From Acidimicrobiales bacterium (GTDB lineage Bacteria > Actinomycetota > Acidimicrobiia > Acidimicrobiales > DATDAH01), in contig JAEUJM010000009.1 of NCBI GenBank assembly GCA_016794585.1, positions 124,001 through 188,000 on the forward strand: a stretch of 64,000 bases of DNA, given 5' to 3'. A program made the position numbers and the translations under genes. A model generated the notes under the pieces. It had not been told where the DNA came from. It was given only the letters and a program-made list of their open reading frames with translations, and searched no databases. This document shows positions 35,810-44,243 of the stretch, piece after piece. The stretch's first letter is position 1. Each line of letters starts with the position of its first letter.

Positions 35810-36225
35810 GCTTCAAGGTCCTCGACGACTGCATCGGCTGCGGCGCCTGCGAGTTCTCGTGCCCGACGTCGGCGCTCAGCAAGACCGATTCGTTCCTGGG
35901 CACCTTCGTCATCGACCCCTTCCTCTGCAACGACTGCGAGGAGTGCGTCGACAAGTGCCCGGTGCAGGTGATCGTGGCCGACCCCGAGTGGCCCGTGTGC
36001 TCGGGCCGGGGGTGCCCGCTCACGTCCAAGCGCATGGCCGGCGTCGAGTGCGCCTTCTGGCACGACCGCTGCCCGGACTGCGGCAGCACGATGTGGCGCC
36101 AGGACGGCGACGCCTGGTCCTGCCCGCAGTGCGGCATGCACGCCAAGGTGCGCTGCCCCAAGACCCACCACCTCGAGACCCGCCACCCCGAACCCGTGGC
36201 GCTGATCCCCCGCCCCACCGGCTGA
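35806..36225 (+). CDS. Dicluster ferredoxin with C-terminal zinc ribbon
   Basis: A 139-aa protein. The N-terminal half has two [4Fe-4S] motifs, CIGCGACEFSCP and CNDCEECVDKCP. The C-terminal half adds two CxxC knuckles (CPDCG and CPQCG), a rubredoxin/zinc-ribbon-like site, plus Cys in CSGRGCP. It would carry electrons within the cytoplasm. The start overlaps the stop of the CxxC mini-protein (ATGA). As the last gene of the diiron operon it is the natural electron donor of the diiron protein. Ferredoxin assignment is firm; the partner is inferred. Confidence 0.85.
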   Translation: MSFKVLDDCIGCGACEFSCPTSALSKTDSFLGTFVIDPFLCNDCEECVDKCPVQVIVADPEWPVCSGRGCPLTSKRMAGVECAFWHDRCPDCGSTMWRQDGDAWSCPQCGMHAKVRCPKTHHLETRHPEPVALIPRPTG

Positions 36226-36256
36226 GGCACCGAGGTCGCGCGTCCGGTTGGTTCTG

Positions 36257-36272
36257 ATACCCTGGGGGGTAT
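36257..36272. promoter_or_regulatory. CsoR-type operator candidate overlapping a start codon
   Basis: ATACCC-TGGG-GGGTAT is a perfect 6-4-6 dyad. Its right arm ends on the ATG at 36271. A TACCC/GGGTA dyad is the core of operators bound by CsoR/FrmR-type metal or formaldehyde sensors. Bases 36256-36261 could also act as a -10 box of a leaderless transcript. Confidence 0.5.
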
Positions 36273-36441
36273 GTGTAGACCAGCAACGTGTTCCCAGTGC
36301 GGCAAGGCGACCTACGCGGGCTGCGGCCAGCACGTCGAGCAGGTGCTCGGCGGCGTGCCCCAGTCCGAGCGCTGCCAGTGCGTCACCCACCAGCCCATGA
36401 CCCTCTGGCAGAAGCTCCGCGGCGCCAAGGCCGGCGCCTGA
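36271..36441 (+). CDS. 56-aa Cys-rich protein, probably metal-binding
   Basis: The peptide begins MCRPATCSQCGKATYAGCGQ and has six Cys (2, 7, 10, 18, 35, 37) and His at 21 and 40, enough for one or two zinc or copper sites. The pattern CRPATC-x2-CGK-x5-GCG-x-HV is, from memory, recurrent in small actinobacterial proteins of unknown function. The ATG lies inside a CsoR-like dyad and there is no ribosome site, so the message is likely leaderless. It ends before a CCTCGC/GCGAGG hairpin. A role in metal binding or sensing is inferred only. Confidence 0.75.
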   Translation: MCRPATCSQCGKATYAGCGQHVEQVLGGVPQSERCQCVTHQPMTLWQKLRGAKAGA

Positions 36442-36456
36442 CCTCGCACGGCGAGG
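36442..36456. terminator. Small hairpin between convergent genes
   Basis: CCTCGC (36442-36447) pairs with GCGAGG (36451-36456) around ACG, directly after the stop codon of the 56-aa gene and before the end of the leftward secreted-protein gene. Confidence 0.4.
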
Positions 36457-36492
36457 CGGCGCCGGCGGCTGGCGCTGGCGGGAGGCCGGTGG

Positions 36493-38229
36493 TCAGACCC
36501 TGGTGACCCGGGCGATCGCGGCGTCGACTCCGGTGCCCTGGTCGGCGGTGAACTTGATCTTCAGGCTGATGGACGCTCCCCGAGGCGTGCCGGCCCTGGC
36601 CTTGACCGTCACCGTCACCCGCACCGAGGACTCCCCGGAGCGCCAGGTCCCGGGGATCCCTTCGACCATGGCCGCGGTGATGTCCTCGCCGCTGGGAACG
36701 CGATACGTCACGCGGAACTGGTTGTTCGACCCCGGTCCCCGCGCCGTCAACAAGTCCTCGAAGTCGGCGTCGTTCTGGAACTTGACCGAGAAGGTGGCCG
36801 TCCCGCTGGCCCCGACGGAGGCGGTGCGGGTCTGCCCGGCGCCGGTGGTGTTGTAGACGTCGTTTCCGATCCAGGCCGTTGCGCCGGACCGGATGAGCAC
36901 GTCGGGCCGGTGGACCCTCGGCGGCCCCCAGGTCAGGGTGAAGCTCCCCTGCTGCGTGCTACCGACCGCACCGTGGAAGCCGTCCACCGCGATCCGGTAC
37001 GTGGTGCCCGCGGTGACGGTGAACTCCACACCGCTCGAGTTGCCGCAGCCGTTGTCGCTGGCGGCGATCGGCGTGAGTCCGTCGACCGTGGTGCCCGTGT
37101 AGACGGCGAGGAGGGTGTCGAAGTCCGCGCCCGTGCAGGTGTCGAAGCGGATGGTGCGAGTGGTGTTGGCCGTCCAGCGGTACCACACGGAGGCCCCGCC
37201 GACGTCGCCGGCATGGTCGGGCTCACCGGTCTCCTTGGCGGCGCCCAGGTTCGTGCCGGTCGCGGTGCCATGGCCCCCGGAGATGACCTGGGCGGCCGCG
37301 AACGCGTCGTTCGCGGGTGCGACGATCGACTCCCACGAGAGCGTGAATCCGCCCGTGGAGGTGCCGTAGCCCCGATCGGCGCCGTCGACGGCGACGCGGT
37401 AGGTCGTGCCGGCGCTCGCAGGGAAGATGACGCGACTCGCGGAGCCGCACTCGTCGTCGTTGGTGGCGATGGGGGTGAGGCCGGCCAGGGAGGTCCCGGT
37501 GTAGACCGCGAGGAGCGTGTCGACGCCCGTGCCGGTGCACGTGTCGAACTGGACGGGTCCACTGGTGGGCGCGGCCCACTGGTACCAGACCGACGCACCG
37601 CCGACGACGCCGGCGTGGTCGGGCTCACCGGGTTCCGTGGTGGCGAAGACGTTCGTGCCGCTGGTAGAGCCGCTGGCTCCCGTGATCGTGGTTGGCGTGG
37701 CGAACGCGTCGTTCGCCGGTGGCGGTGGTGGCGGCGCCCAGGAGAGCGTGTAGTTGCCGGTGGCTGCGCCGCCATCGACGCCGTAACCGTCGATGGCGAT
37801 GCGGTAGGTGGTACCGGCCGTGGCCGCGAAGCTCACGCGACCCTGCAGCGTGCAGCTGTCGTCGCTGGCGGCCACCAGCGCGAGGCCGCCGACCGTGGTG
37901 CCGGTGTAGACGGCGAGAAGGGTGTCGAAGTCGGTGTCGGTGCAGGTGTCGAAGGAGACAGCACCGTTCGCAGGCGCCGTCCAGGTGAACCACACGGAGG
38001 CGCCGCCGATGTTGCCGGCGTGATCGGGCTCATTCGCCTCCTTGGTGGCGCCCAGGTTCGTGCCCGAGGTCGTGCCCGTGGCGCCGGTGATCACCCGTGC
38101 CGAGGCGAACGCGTCGTTCGCCGGCGCCACCTCAGGGCGCGTGCGGGCCTGGGCCGGTAGGGGGGCGACCACCAGGAACGTTGCGAGGAGCACTGCGACG
38201 AACACGGAACGCATCAGATTCCGGGTCAT
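36493..38229 (-). CDS. Secreted triple-repeat beta protein with the shared C-terminal domain
   Basis: A 578-aa exported protein. The signal peptide (MRSVFVAVLLATFLVVAPLPAQA) is followed by three repeats of 127-128 residues (38-164, 173-299, 307-434). Each starts NDAFA, carries GEPDHAG or NEPDHAG, GGASVW, FDTC, DTLLAVYTGT and ends AGTTYR-(I/V)A-(I/V)DG, and each holds two or three Cys, including one in FDTC and one about 30 residues later. They resemble the pre-peptidase-C-like beta-sandwich of bacterial exoproteins. Residues 441-578 are the domain shared with the proteins ending at 8283 and 27283. ATG 38229 was chosen as the start nearest the signal peptide; upstream in-frame codons are low in quality. 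No catalytic domain is seen; an adhesive or scaffolding role is inferred. Confidence 0.8.
   Translation of the reverse strand: MTRNLMRSVFVAVLLATFLVVAPLPAQARTRPEVAPANDAFASARVITGATGTTSGTNLGATKEANEPDHAGNIGGASVWFTWTAPANGAVSFDTCTDTDFDTLLAVYTGTTVGGLALVAASDDSCTLQGRVSFAATAGTTYRIAIDGYGVDGGAATGNYTLSWAPPPPPPANDAFATPTTITGASGSTSGTNVFATTEPGEPDHAGVVGGASVWYQWAAPTSGPVQFDTCTGTGVDTLLAVYTGTSLAGLTPIATNDDECGSASRVIFPASAGTTYRVAVDGADRGYGTSTGGFTLSWESIVAPANDAFAAAQVISGGHGTATGTNLGAAKETGEPDHAGDVGGASVWYRWTANTTRTIRFDTCTGADFDTLLAVYTGTTVDGLTPIAASDNGCGNSSGVEFTVTAGTTYRIAVDGFHGAVGSTQQGSFTLTWGPPRVHRPDVLIRSGATAWIGNDVYNTTGAGQTRTASVGASGTATFSVKFQNDADFEDLLTARGPGSNNQFRVTYRVPSGEDITAAMVEGIPGTWRSGESSVRVTVTVKARAGTPRGASISLKIKFTADQGTGVDAAIARVTRV
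36928..38118 (-). repeat. Three tandem ~400-bp coding repeats
   Basis: The gene at 36493-38229 contains three homologous segments (about 37738-38118, 37333-37713 and 36928-37311), separated by short Pro- or Ala-rich linkers. They are clearly related at the protein level but diverged in DNA, indicating old duplications. Confidence 0.85.
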
Positions 38230-38304
38230 GGCGATCACCGCCCTTTGCCTTGTCCTGTCCTTGCACCGTCGCGCCGGTCCCCGTGGGCAACGAGGGCACA
38301 AGGT

Positions 38305-38320
38305 CACACCGGCAGGTGTG
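38305..38320. promoter_or_regulatory. Dyad upstream of the triple-repeat protein
   Basis: CACACC-GGCA-GGTGTG forms a perfect 6-4-6 dyad, 76 bases upstream of the start at 38229. It may be an operator or part of the leader. Confidence 0.3.
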
Positions 38321-38402
38321 TCATCCGTCACCCCCGCGGGTGGCCCCGCCCGGCGGGGTCATCGCCGTGATCGTCCGCTGGGTGCGCCGCTCGGCGGGCG
38401 CG

Positions 38403-39368
38403 TCAGGCGTCGGTCGTGCGGAGGTGGTCGTGGACGGTCCGGGCCACCCGGCCGATCTGGCGCTGCACGTCGTCGGTGAAGGTGTCCGGCCCGCCGGGCG
38501 GGTAGGCGCCCTGGTCCTGGGTCGACGTGAGCACCGCGATGGCGACTGGCCCTGCGCCCGGGACCTCCACCACGCCGGCGTCGCCGGCCACGTGGATGAG
38601 GCCGGGCAGCATCCCCGTCTTGTGGGCCACCGTGGTGCCGGCGGGCAGGTAGCGGGGAATCCCGGCGTTGAGCTGTTGGCGTTCGAGCACGGCGATCATC
38701 TCGCGTCGTGCGTCGTCGCCCACCCCGAGGGCCGCGGTGGCCTCGGTCGACCAGAGGGTGGCGAAGCACTCCACGAGGTCGTGGGCGGACGTCCAGTTGT
38801 GGCGGTCGTCGAGGTCGGCCACCGAGAGCAGGGCGTTGGTGCCGGCCTCGAAGGCGGCCGCCCCCGCTCGGAACATCCCGTGGTCGGGAAGTCCCGGTGG
38901 GGCGTCGCCCAGCAGGTCGCGCAGCATGTCGTCACATCGGGCGCCCACGTGGGTGTCCGCCAAGCCGAGGTCGGTGACGAGGCGCGGCACGGCGTCGAGG
39001 CCGACCTGCTCGATCAGTACGTCGGTCGCGGTGTTGTCGGAGACGACGGTCATCAGCATGGCGAGGTCGAAAAGCGTCGGCGCCAGCCCCTCGTCGAGGA
39101 AGGTGAGGACCCCGCTGCCCCGGGAGCGGTCGGCGGCCCGCACGGTCACCCGCGCCCGGTGGAGGTCGACCCGCTCGGCTGCGGCCCAGCGGTACAGGGC
39201 GAGCAGCACGAACACCTTGAAGGTGCTGGCGGTGGGGAAGCGGGCGTGGGCATCGATGCCGCACTCGAGGCCGTCGGACAAGCGCCGGACGGCCACCCCC
39301 GGCCGGGCCGGACCGTCCGCCACGACCGCGGCGAGTGCCGTTTGCAGGTCCGCCCGCGGGTCGCTCAC
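38403..39368 (-). CDS. Serine hydrolase of the class A beta-lactamase fold, apparently cytoplasmic
   Basis: A 321-aa protein with the penicillin-binding/beta-lactamase motifs: STFK (Ser48-Lys51), SDN (110-112) and HKTG (about residue 265). No omega-loop ExxLN motif was found and there is no signal peptide, both unlike secreted class A beta-lactamases. It may be another serine hydrolase or amidase. The GTG start overlaps the stop of the Abi-alpha-like gene (GTGA), so it is translated with it. It is the last gene of the DUF445/Abi-alpha operon. Resistance to beta-lactams should not be assumed. Confidence 0.8.
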   Translation of the reverse strand: MSDPRADLQTALAAVVADGPARPGVAVRRLSDGLECGIDAHARFPTASTFKVFVLLALYRWAAAERVDLHRARVTVRAADRSRGSGVLTFLDEGLAPTLFDLAMLMTVVSDNTATDVLIEQVGLDAVPRLVTDLGLADTHVGARCDDMLRDLLGDAPPGLPDHGMFRAGAAAFEAGTNALLSVADLDDRHNWTSAHDLVECFATLWSTEATAALGVGDDARREMIAVLERQQLNAGIPRYLPAGTTVAHKTGMLPGLIHVAGDAGVVEVPGAGPVAIAVLTSTQDQGAYPPGGPDTFTDDVQRQIGRVARTVHDHLRTTDA

Positions 39369-40201
39369 GGCTGGGCGCCGGCCGAGGGCGCAGGGTCGGT
39401 CGGCAGGCAGGTGGCGCAGAAGTCGTCGCCGAAGGGGGTCAGGTGGATCGATCGGCGGATGGTCTTGGGCGCCCGGCCGGCCCGCTTGAGGGCGTCGACC
39501 ACCTCGGGCTGCACCTCGACCACCTGGTAACGGGCGGGCTCGACGGTCTCACGGGAGAACCAGATGAGGCCCAGCCGCTCGAGGTTGTTGAGGTAGGACT
39601 GCGTGCGGTCCTGGTGGCGCACGCCGGCCTGGAGCCCGATCATCGAGAGCCCTCCGGCCACGAGCTCGGAGCCGACGCCGAAGGGTCGGTTGGTGCGCAC
39701 GTCCACCGACGGCTGGGGTCCCTCCGTGCAGAGGAAGCGCAGCATGCGGGCCTCGTCGGGGGTGAGCTCGTCGAGGATGTGGGCGAAGGCGGGGTGGGTG
39801 TCGTCGTCGATGCGCACGTCGGCCGACCGGTGGAGCAGATCGGCCCCTTTGGCCCGCAGCTCCTCGTTGGTGGCCGGCCGCTCGCCGCTGCGGCGCCGCG
39901 CCGTGGCCGTGGGGTCGGCGTCGTCGTCTTCGAGCCCGAACGAGCGAGCGACCATCGCCCAGGCGTCGCGGCTGGACTCGCGCACCACCGGGATGGGGGA
40001 CTCCCCTTCGGCCACGGCGTTCACCACCTGCTCGCCGGTGGTGAGGGTCTCGTTGGCCATCCAGGCGAGGGTGCGAAAGCCCGCCCGCAGGCCGATCCGG
40101 GCGAGGCCGGGGAGCGCCTCGTAGAGGGTGGGGTCCGGCGGGCCGTCGCCGGTCGCCTCGGTGTCGGCCTCGTGCCCCTCGTCGCGGGAAGATCCGGTCA
40201 C
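39365..40201 (-). CDS. Abi-alpha / DUF4393-like protein
   Basis: A 278-aa soluble protein. The central region (residues about 135-230) has the pattern LTPDEARMLRFLCTEGPQP, a Val-Asp-Val strand, and NLERLGLIWF, as in Abi-alpha (DUF4393) proteins, named after a family linked to abortive infection. The rest is charged and helical. The GTG start is one base after the DUF445 stop (TGA-C-GTG). It overlaps the next gene by four bases. Most genomic members are uncharacterised, so a phage-defence role is possible but not shown. Confidence 0.7.
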   Translation of the reverse strand: MTGSSRDEGHEADTEATGDGPPDPTLYEALPGLARIGLRAGFRTLAWMANETLTTGEQVVNAVAEGESPIPVVRESSRDAWAMVARSFGLEDDDADPTATARRRSGERPATNEELRAKGADLLHRSADVRIDDDTHPAFAHILDELTPDEARMLRFLCTEGPQPSVDVRTNRPFGVGSELVAGGLSMIGLQAGVRHQDRTQSYLNNLERLGLIWFSRETVEPARYQVVEVQPEVVDALKRAGRAPKTIRRSIHLTPFGDDFCATCLPTDPAPSAGAQP

Positions 40202-40202
40202 G

Positions 40203-41513
40203 TCACACTCCGAAGATGGCCAGGTGGAGGAGGCCCGCGCCGAAGCCCAGCACGGCGCCGTGGACGAACAGCAGCCACTCGTCCTGTTTGATCGCGGAGC
40301 GCAGCAGCTCGCTGAACTCGGCCGGTGGCAGGCGCCGCATCTGGGCGGCCACGAACTCCCGGACCCGCTCGGCCTGCTGGCGGTTGAAGGCCTCGTCGGA
40401 GAACGCAGCGGCGAAGTCGGTCGCCTCGGAAGCCACCGAGTCGCGGATGCGGTCGTAGCGTCGGGTGCCGATGGCGACCCGCACCGCGCCCTGGGCCGGG
40501 CCGAGCGCCTTGTCGACCGCCGGCCGCAGGGTGGACTCGAGCATCTGGTAGGTGCGGTCGCAGCGCGGGCCGTAGAGCAGCTCGTTGCCGACGTTCTCGA
40601 GGTTGATCACGTCGTCGGCGATCATCCGGGCGAACACGTCGCTCACCTCGGGCTGGCGCTTCATGAAGAGTCCCTGGAAGGTGAACGGGCCGACGCGGCG
40701 GGGCTCGACCGGCTCGAAGATCATGGTGATGCCGAGGTAGTTGACGACGTAGCCGATGATCACGCCGCCGACGGGCAGGACCCACCAGTAGGGGAAGGCC
40801 TCCACGACGAAGACCAGGACGATGCCGAGGGGCACCCCGAGGTAGAAGCCGAAGTTCTGCATGAAGCGCAGCTCGCGGCGGCCCACCTCGCGCAGCATGT
40901 CGTTCATCTTCTCGGGGTGGGCCTGGAAGTAGCGGATCACCATGAGCTTGGCGTCGATGAGCTGATCGATGTGCTCGCCGATCTGGTCGGTGATGCGCCG
41001 CACGATGGCCGGCAGCTCCTTGTGGACCCGCGCGTGGAGGGCGTCCTTCACGCCGGGCGGGAGGTCCCGCCAGAGCTGGGGGTGCTCGCGCTCCATGATC
41101 TGGTCGACCACGTCGTCGATCTCACTCTGGGCCGTCGCCACCAGGTGGTCGGCCACCTTGTCGGGCTCGAGCTGGTGGTAGAAGTCCGAGATGCTGCCCA
41201 CCTTGGCCAGCGCCTTGTCCACCGAGATGCTGGCCATCTTGTCGACCCGGGACGGGACGATGCCCTGCCACCCGAACCGGCCGTCGTCGGAGATGGCGGG
41301 GATGACCTGCACCCGGCGGGGGAGCAGCGGGTAGGTCAACCGGAGGCCCGGGAGGCGCACGCCGTGGAAGGTCAGCGGCTGGAAGAGCATCACGACGCCC
41401 GACCAGTTCGTGATGTAGCCGATCACCCCGGTGAACAGCGGGATCGTGAACAGGTGGACGAGGAAGTCGCCATCGGTGACGTCGACCGCCGTCACCACCG
41501 CCACCGCACTCAC
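40203..41513 (-). CDS. DUF445-family membrane protein
   Basis: A 436-aa protein of the DUF445 family. An N-terminal helix (LFTIPLFTGVIGYITNW with the family's TN-W pattern) and a C-terminal pair of helices (GIVLVFVVEAFPYWWVLPVGGVI and the terminal hydrophobic stretch) flank a long amphipathic helical domain. Members are found in many bacteria, and their function is unknown. GTG 41513 follows a weak GGCAGG. First gene of a three-gene, tightly coupled unit with the Abi-alpha-like and serine-hydrolase genes; divergent from the mannosidase gene. Confidence 0.85.
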   Translation of the reverse strand: MSAVAVVTAVDVTDGDFLVHLFTIPLFTGVIGYITNWSGVVMLFQPLTFHGVRLPGLRLTYPLLPRRVQVIPAISDDGRFGWQGIVPSRVDKMASISVDKALAKVGSISDFYHQLEPDKVADHLVATAQSEIDDVVDQIMEREHPQLWRDLPPGVKDALHARVHKELPAIVRRITDQIGEHIDQLIDAKLMVIRYFQAHPEKMNDMLREVGRRELRFMQNFGFYLGVPLGIVLVFVVEAFPYWWVLPVGGVIIGYVVNYLGITMIFEPVEPRRVGPFTFQGLFMKRQPEVSDVFARMIADDVINLENVGNELLYGPRCDRTYQMLESTLRPAVDKALGPAQGAVRVAIGTRRYDRIRDSVASEATDFAAAFSDEAFNRQQAERVREFVAAQMRRLPPAEFSELLRSAIKQDEWLLFVHGAVLGFGAGLLHLAIFGV

Positions 41514-41622
41514 CGCTGCCTGCCCAAGGTCGTCTCCCCGCTCCGCCCCGAGTCGTGGAGCCAGAGACTAGGGCGACGGGCCGTCGACCCGTTCGCCGGT
41601 CGTCCCACGCGAAGCTCTGGCC

Positions 41623-44238
41623 ATGGATCCTGCGTCGACGAGCGCCGTGTTGATGGTGTCGCACACCCACTGGGACCGGGAGTGGTACCGGACCTTCGAG
41701 GCCTTCCGGGGGCGCCTGGTCGACACCGTGGACCGGGTCCTCGACCTGCTCGCCGTCGACGCCGGCTGGAAGTTCCTGCTCGACGGCCAGGCCATCGTCG
41801 TCGAGGACTACCTCGCCGTGCGTCCCGGCCGCCGGGCCGAGCTCGAGGCGGCCGTCGCCGCGGGCCGGCTCGGCGTGGGCCCGTGGTACGTCCAACCCGA
41901 CTCGTTGCTGCCCAGCGGCGAGGCGCACGTGCGCAACCTGCTCGAGGGCCGCCGGGTGGCCCGGTCGGTGGGCGCCTGCTCGGAGGTGGCGTACACCCCC
42001 GACTCGTTCGGCCACCCCTCGCAGCTGCCGGCGATCTTCGCCGGCTTCGGCCTCGGCCCGTTCGTGTACTGGCGCGGCAACGGCAACGAGATCGACCGGC
42101 TGGGCCCGGTCTACCGCTGGGAGGCCCCCAGTGGCGACGCCGTGACCGCCTACCACCTCGGCCGGGGTTACTTCGCGGCCGCCTACCTGCCCGAGGACCC
42201 GGAGGAGGCCGTCGACGGCCTCCTCGGGGTGCTGGACCGGCTGGCACCCGTCGAGCGGGCACCGGTGGTGCTCATGAACGGCATCGACCACTGCCTCCCG
42301 GACGCGCACACCGAGGCGGTGGCCGACGCCCTCGCCGCCCGGCTCGATCGCCCGGTGACCCGTGGTCTGCTCGACGACCTGCGGGAGGCCATCGACGAGG
42401 AGGGCCGCCCGACCTTCCACGGCGAGCTGGTCGGGGCGCGCGTGGCCAACCTCCTGCCGGGCGTCTGGTCGACCCGCCTCGGCCTCAAGCTCGCCGATCG
42501 CCGCGCCGAGCGGGCACTCGTGGGATGGGCCGAGCCCTGGGCCGCGCTGGGCGCGGTGCTGGGGACGCCCGACGAGCGGCCGTCGCTCCGCGCCGCGTGG
42601 CGGGCCCTTCTGCCCAACCAGGCCCACGACTCGATCTGCGGCTGCTCGCAGGACGAGGTGCACCGCCAGATGCAGGGCCGCTACGCCACCGCCACCGAGC
42701 TGGCCGACCAGACCACCACCCGTGTCCTCGAGCGCCTCGCCGGCCTGGGCCCGACCCGGGCCACCCCCTGGTCCACCGAGCTGGACCTGGCCGTGTTCAA
42801 CCCGTCGCCGGTGGCCCGCACCGACGTCGTCCGGGTGGCCCTCGACGGCCACCCCGTCTACCGGCTGTCCGACATGGGTGGCGACATCCATCCCCTCACC
42901 CTCCTCGACGGCACCGCCATGGGCTACGAGGCCGACGGCGCCCCCGCCCGCGTGGTGCCGGCGATCGACCCGGCCCGCATGCGGATGTGGGAGGGGATGC
43001 CGGGTGTCGACCTCGAGCTCGTCGTCGCCGACGTCCCCGCCTTCGGCTGGCGGCGCCTGCACCTGGCGCCCGCCGAGCCGCACCCCGACGAGATCGACGA
43101 CGGGCGCACCATCGGGTCCGGGGACCTCACGGTGACCGCGGCGGACGACGGGACCCTCACCCTCGTCGCCGGCGGGCGGGCCTTCCCTGGGCTGGGCGCG
43201 CTCGAGGACCTCGGCGACCGGGGCGACACCTACGACTTCGACCCCGTTTCGGGCGACCGCGACGCCGGCGCCGAACCGGCGGCCGTGTCCGTCACCCGGC
43301 TCCGCCACCCGTCCGGGCTGCAGCGGCTCGTGGTCGAGCGCACCCTGGCGGTGCCGGCGGGCCTGGTGGACGGGCGCGACGCCCGGCGCGACGACACCGT
43401 GCGGGTCACGGTGACGCTGGAGGCCCGGGTGGCGCCGGGGATCGACCGGGTCGACCTCGCGGTCGAGGTGGCCAACCCGGCCGAGGACCATCGACTCCGG
43501 CTCTGCTTCCCGACCGGGTCGCCCGTCGACACCTTCCGCGCCGCGACGACCTTCGACGTCGCCGAGCGCACCACCGGCCCCGTCGACGACGAGGGATGGG
43601 AGCACCCGGCCCCTCCCACCTTCCCTCACCAGGGGTGGATCGAGGCCCACGGGCTCATCGTCGGCGCACCGGGGCTCCCCGAGGCCGAGGTGACGGCGGG
43701 CGGCGTCGTCAAGGTGACGCTCCTGCGGTCGGTGGGCTGGTTGGCCCGGCTCGACCCGACGACCCGCCCCATCCCCGCGGGGCCGGGCCTCGCCACGCCC
43801 GAAGCGCAGTGCCCGGACGGCGTGCGCGCGCACCTCACCCTGCGCGTCGCCGGTGAACGCCTCGGAGCGGCCGACGTGGCCGCCGCCCAGGTCGCCGACG
43901 AGCTCGGTCTGCGGGCGGTGCCCGCCGGTGACGACCGGCTCGTCGAGCCCGATTGCAGCCTCGTCGCGATCGAGCCGTCCGGCGTGGTGCTGTCGGCGCT
44001 GAAGCCCGCCGACGACGGCGATGGCCTCGTGATCCGACTCGCCAACCCCGGCGACGAGGCGGTGACCGCGGTCGTCGACCTGGGTGCCCCCGTGGCCGCG
44101 CTCGCGGTGTCGGCCGAGTCCGTGCGCCTCGACGAGACCTCTGACGGCGGCGCGGCCACGCTCGACGACGACCACTCGTGCCTTCATCTGGACGTGGGCC
44201 CCCATGGCCTGCGCAGCGTCCGCCTGCGCCTTCGCTGA
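41623..44238 (+). CDS. GH38 alpha-mannosidase
   Basis: An 871-aa cytoplasmic enzyme. The zinc site starts with HTHWD (His16, Asp18); the nucleophile region is TPDSFGH with Asp127, which also binds zinc; the late ligand lies in NQAHDSICGC (about residue 334). The C-terminal half is the usual beta-rich part. GH38 enzymes release alpha-mannose from oligosaccharides. Length fits the family. ATG 41623 has only a poor ribosome site. No signal peptide is seen. It is convergent with the GAF kinase gene (5-bp gap). Linkage specificity cannot be told. Confidence 0.92.
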   Translation: MDPASTSAVLMVSHTHWDREWYRTFEAFRGRLVDTVDRVLDLLAVDAGWKFLLDGQAIVVEDYLAVRPGRRAELEAAVAAGRLGVGPWYVQPDSLLPSGEAHVRNLLEGRRVARSVGACSEVAYTPDSFGHPSQLPAIFAGFGLGPFVYWRGNGNEIDRLGPVYRWEAPSGDAVTAYHLGRGYFAAAYLPEDPEEAVDGLLGVLDRLAPVERAPVVLMNGIDHCLPDAHTEAVADALAARLDRPVTRGLLDDLREAIDEEGRPTFHGELVGARVANLLPGVWSTRLGLKLADRRAERALVGWAEPWAALGAVLGTPDERPSLRAAWRALLPNQAHDSICGCSQDEVHRQMQGRYATATELADQTTTRVLERLAGLGPTRATPWSTELDLAVFNPSPVARTDVVRVALDGHPVYRLSDMGGDIHPLTLLDGTAMGYEADGAPARVVPAIDPARMRMWEGMPGVDLELVVADVPAFGWRRLHLAPAEPHPDEIDDGRTIGSGDLTVTAADDGTLTLVAGGRAFPGLGALEDLGDRGDTYDFDPVSGDRDAGAEPAAVSVTRLRHPSGLQRLVVERTLAVPAGLVDGRDARRDDTVRVTVTLEARVAPGIDRVDLAVEVANPAEDHRLRLCFPTGSPVDTFRAATTFDVAERTTGPVDDEGWEHPAPPTFPHQGWIEAHGLIVGAPGLPEAEVTAGGVVKVTLLRSVGWLARLDPTTRPIPAGPGLATPEAQCPDGVRAHLTLRVAGERLGAADVAAAQVADELGLRAVPAGDDRLVEPDCSLVAIEPSGVVLSALKPADDGDGLVIRLANPGDEAVTAVVDLGAPVAALAVSAESVRLDETSDGGAATLDDDHSCLHLDVGPHGLRSVRLRLR

Positions 44239-44243
44239 GGCGC

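Noticed and set aside
38403-39368. Beta-lactam resistance gene
   Set aside because: Motifs of the fold are there, but ExxLN and a signal peptide are missing, and the gene is bound to an unrelated operon.
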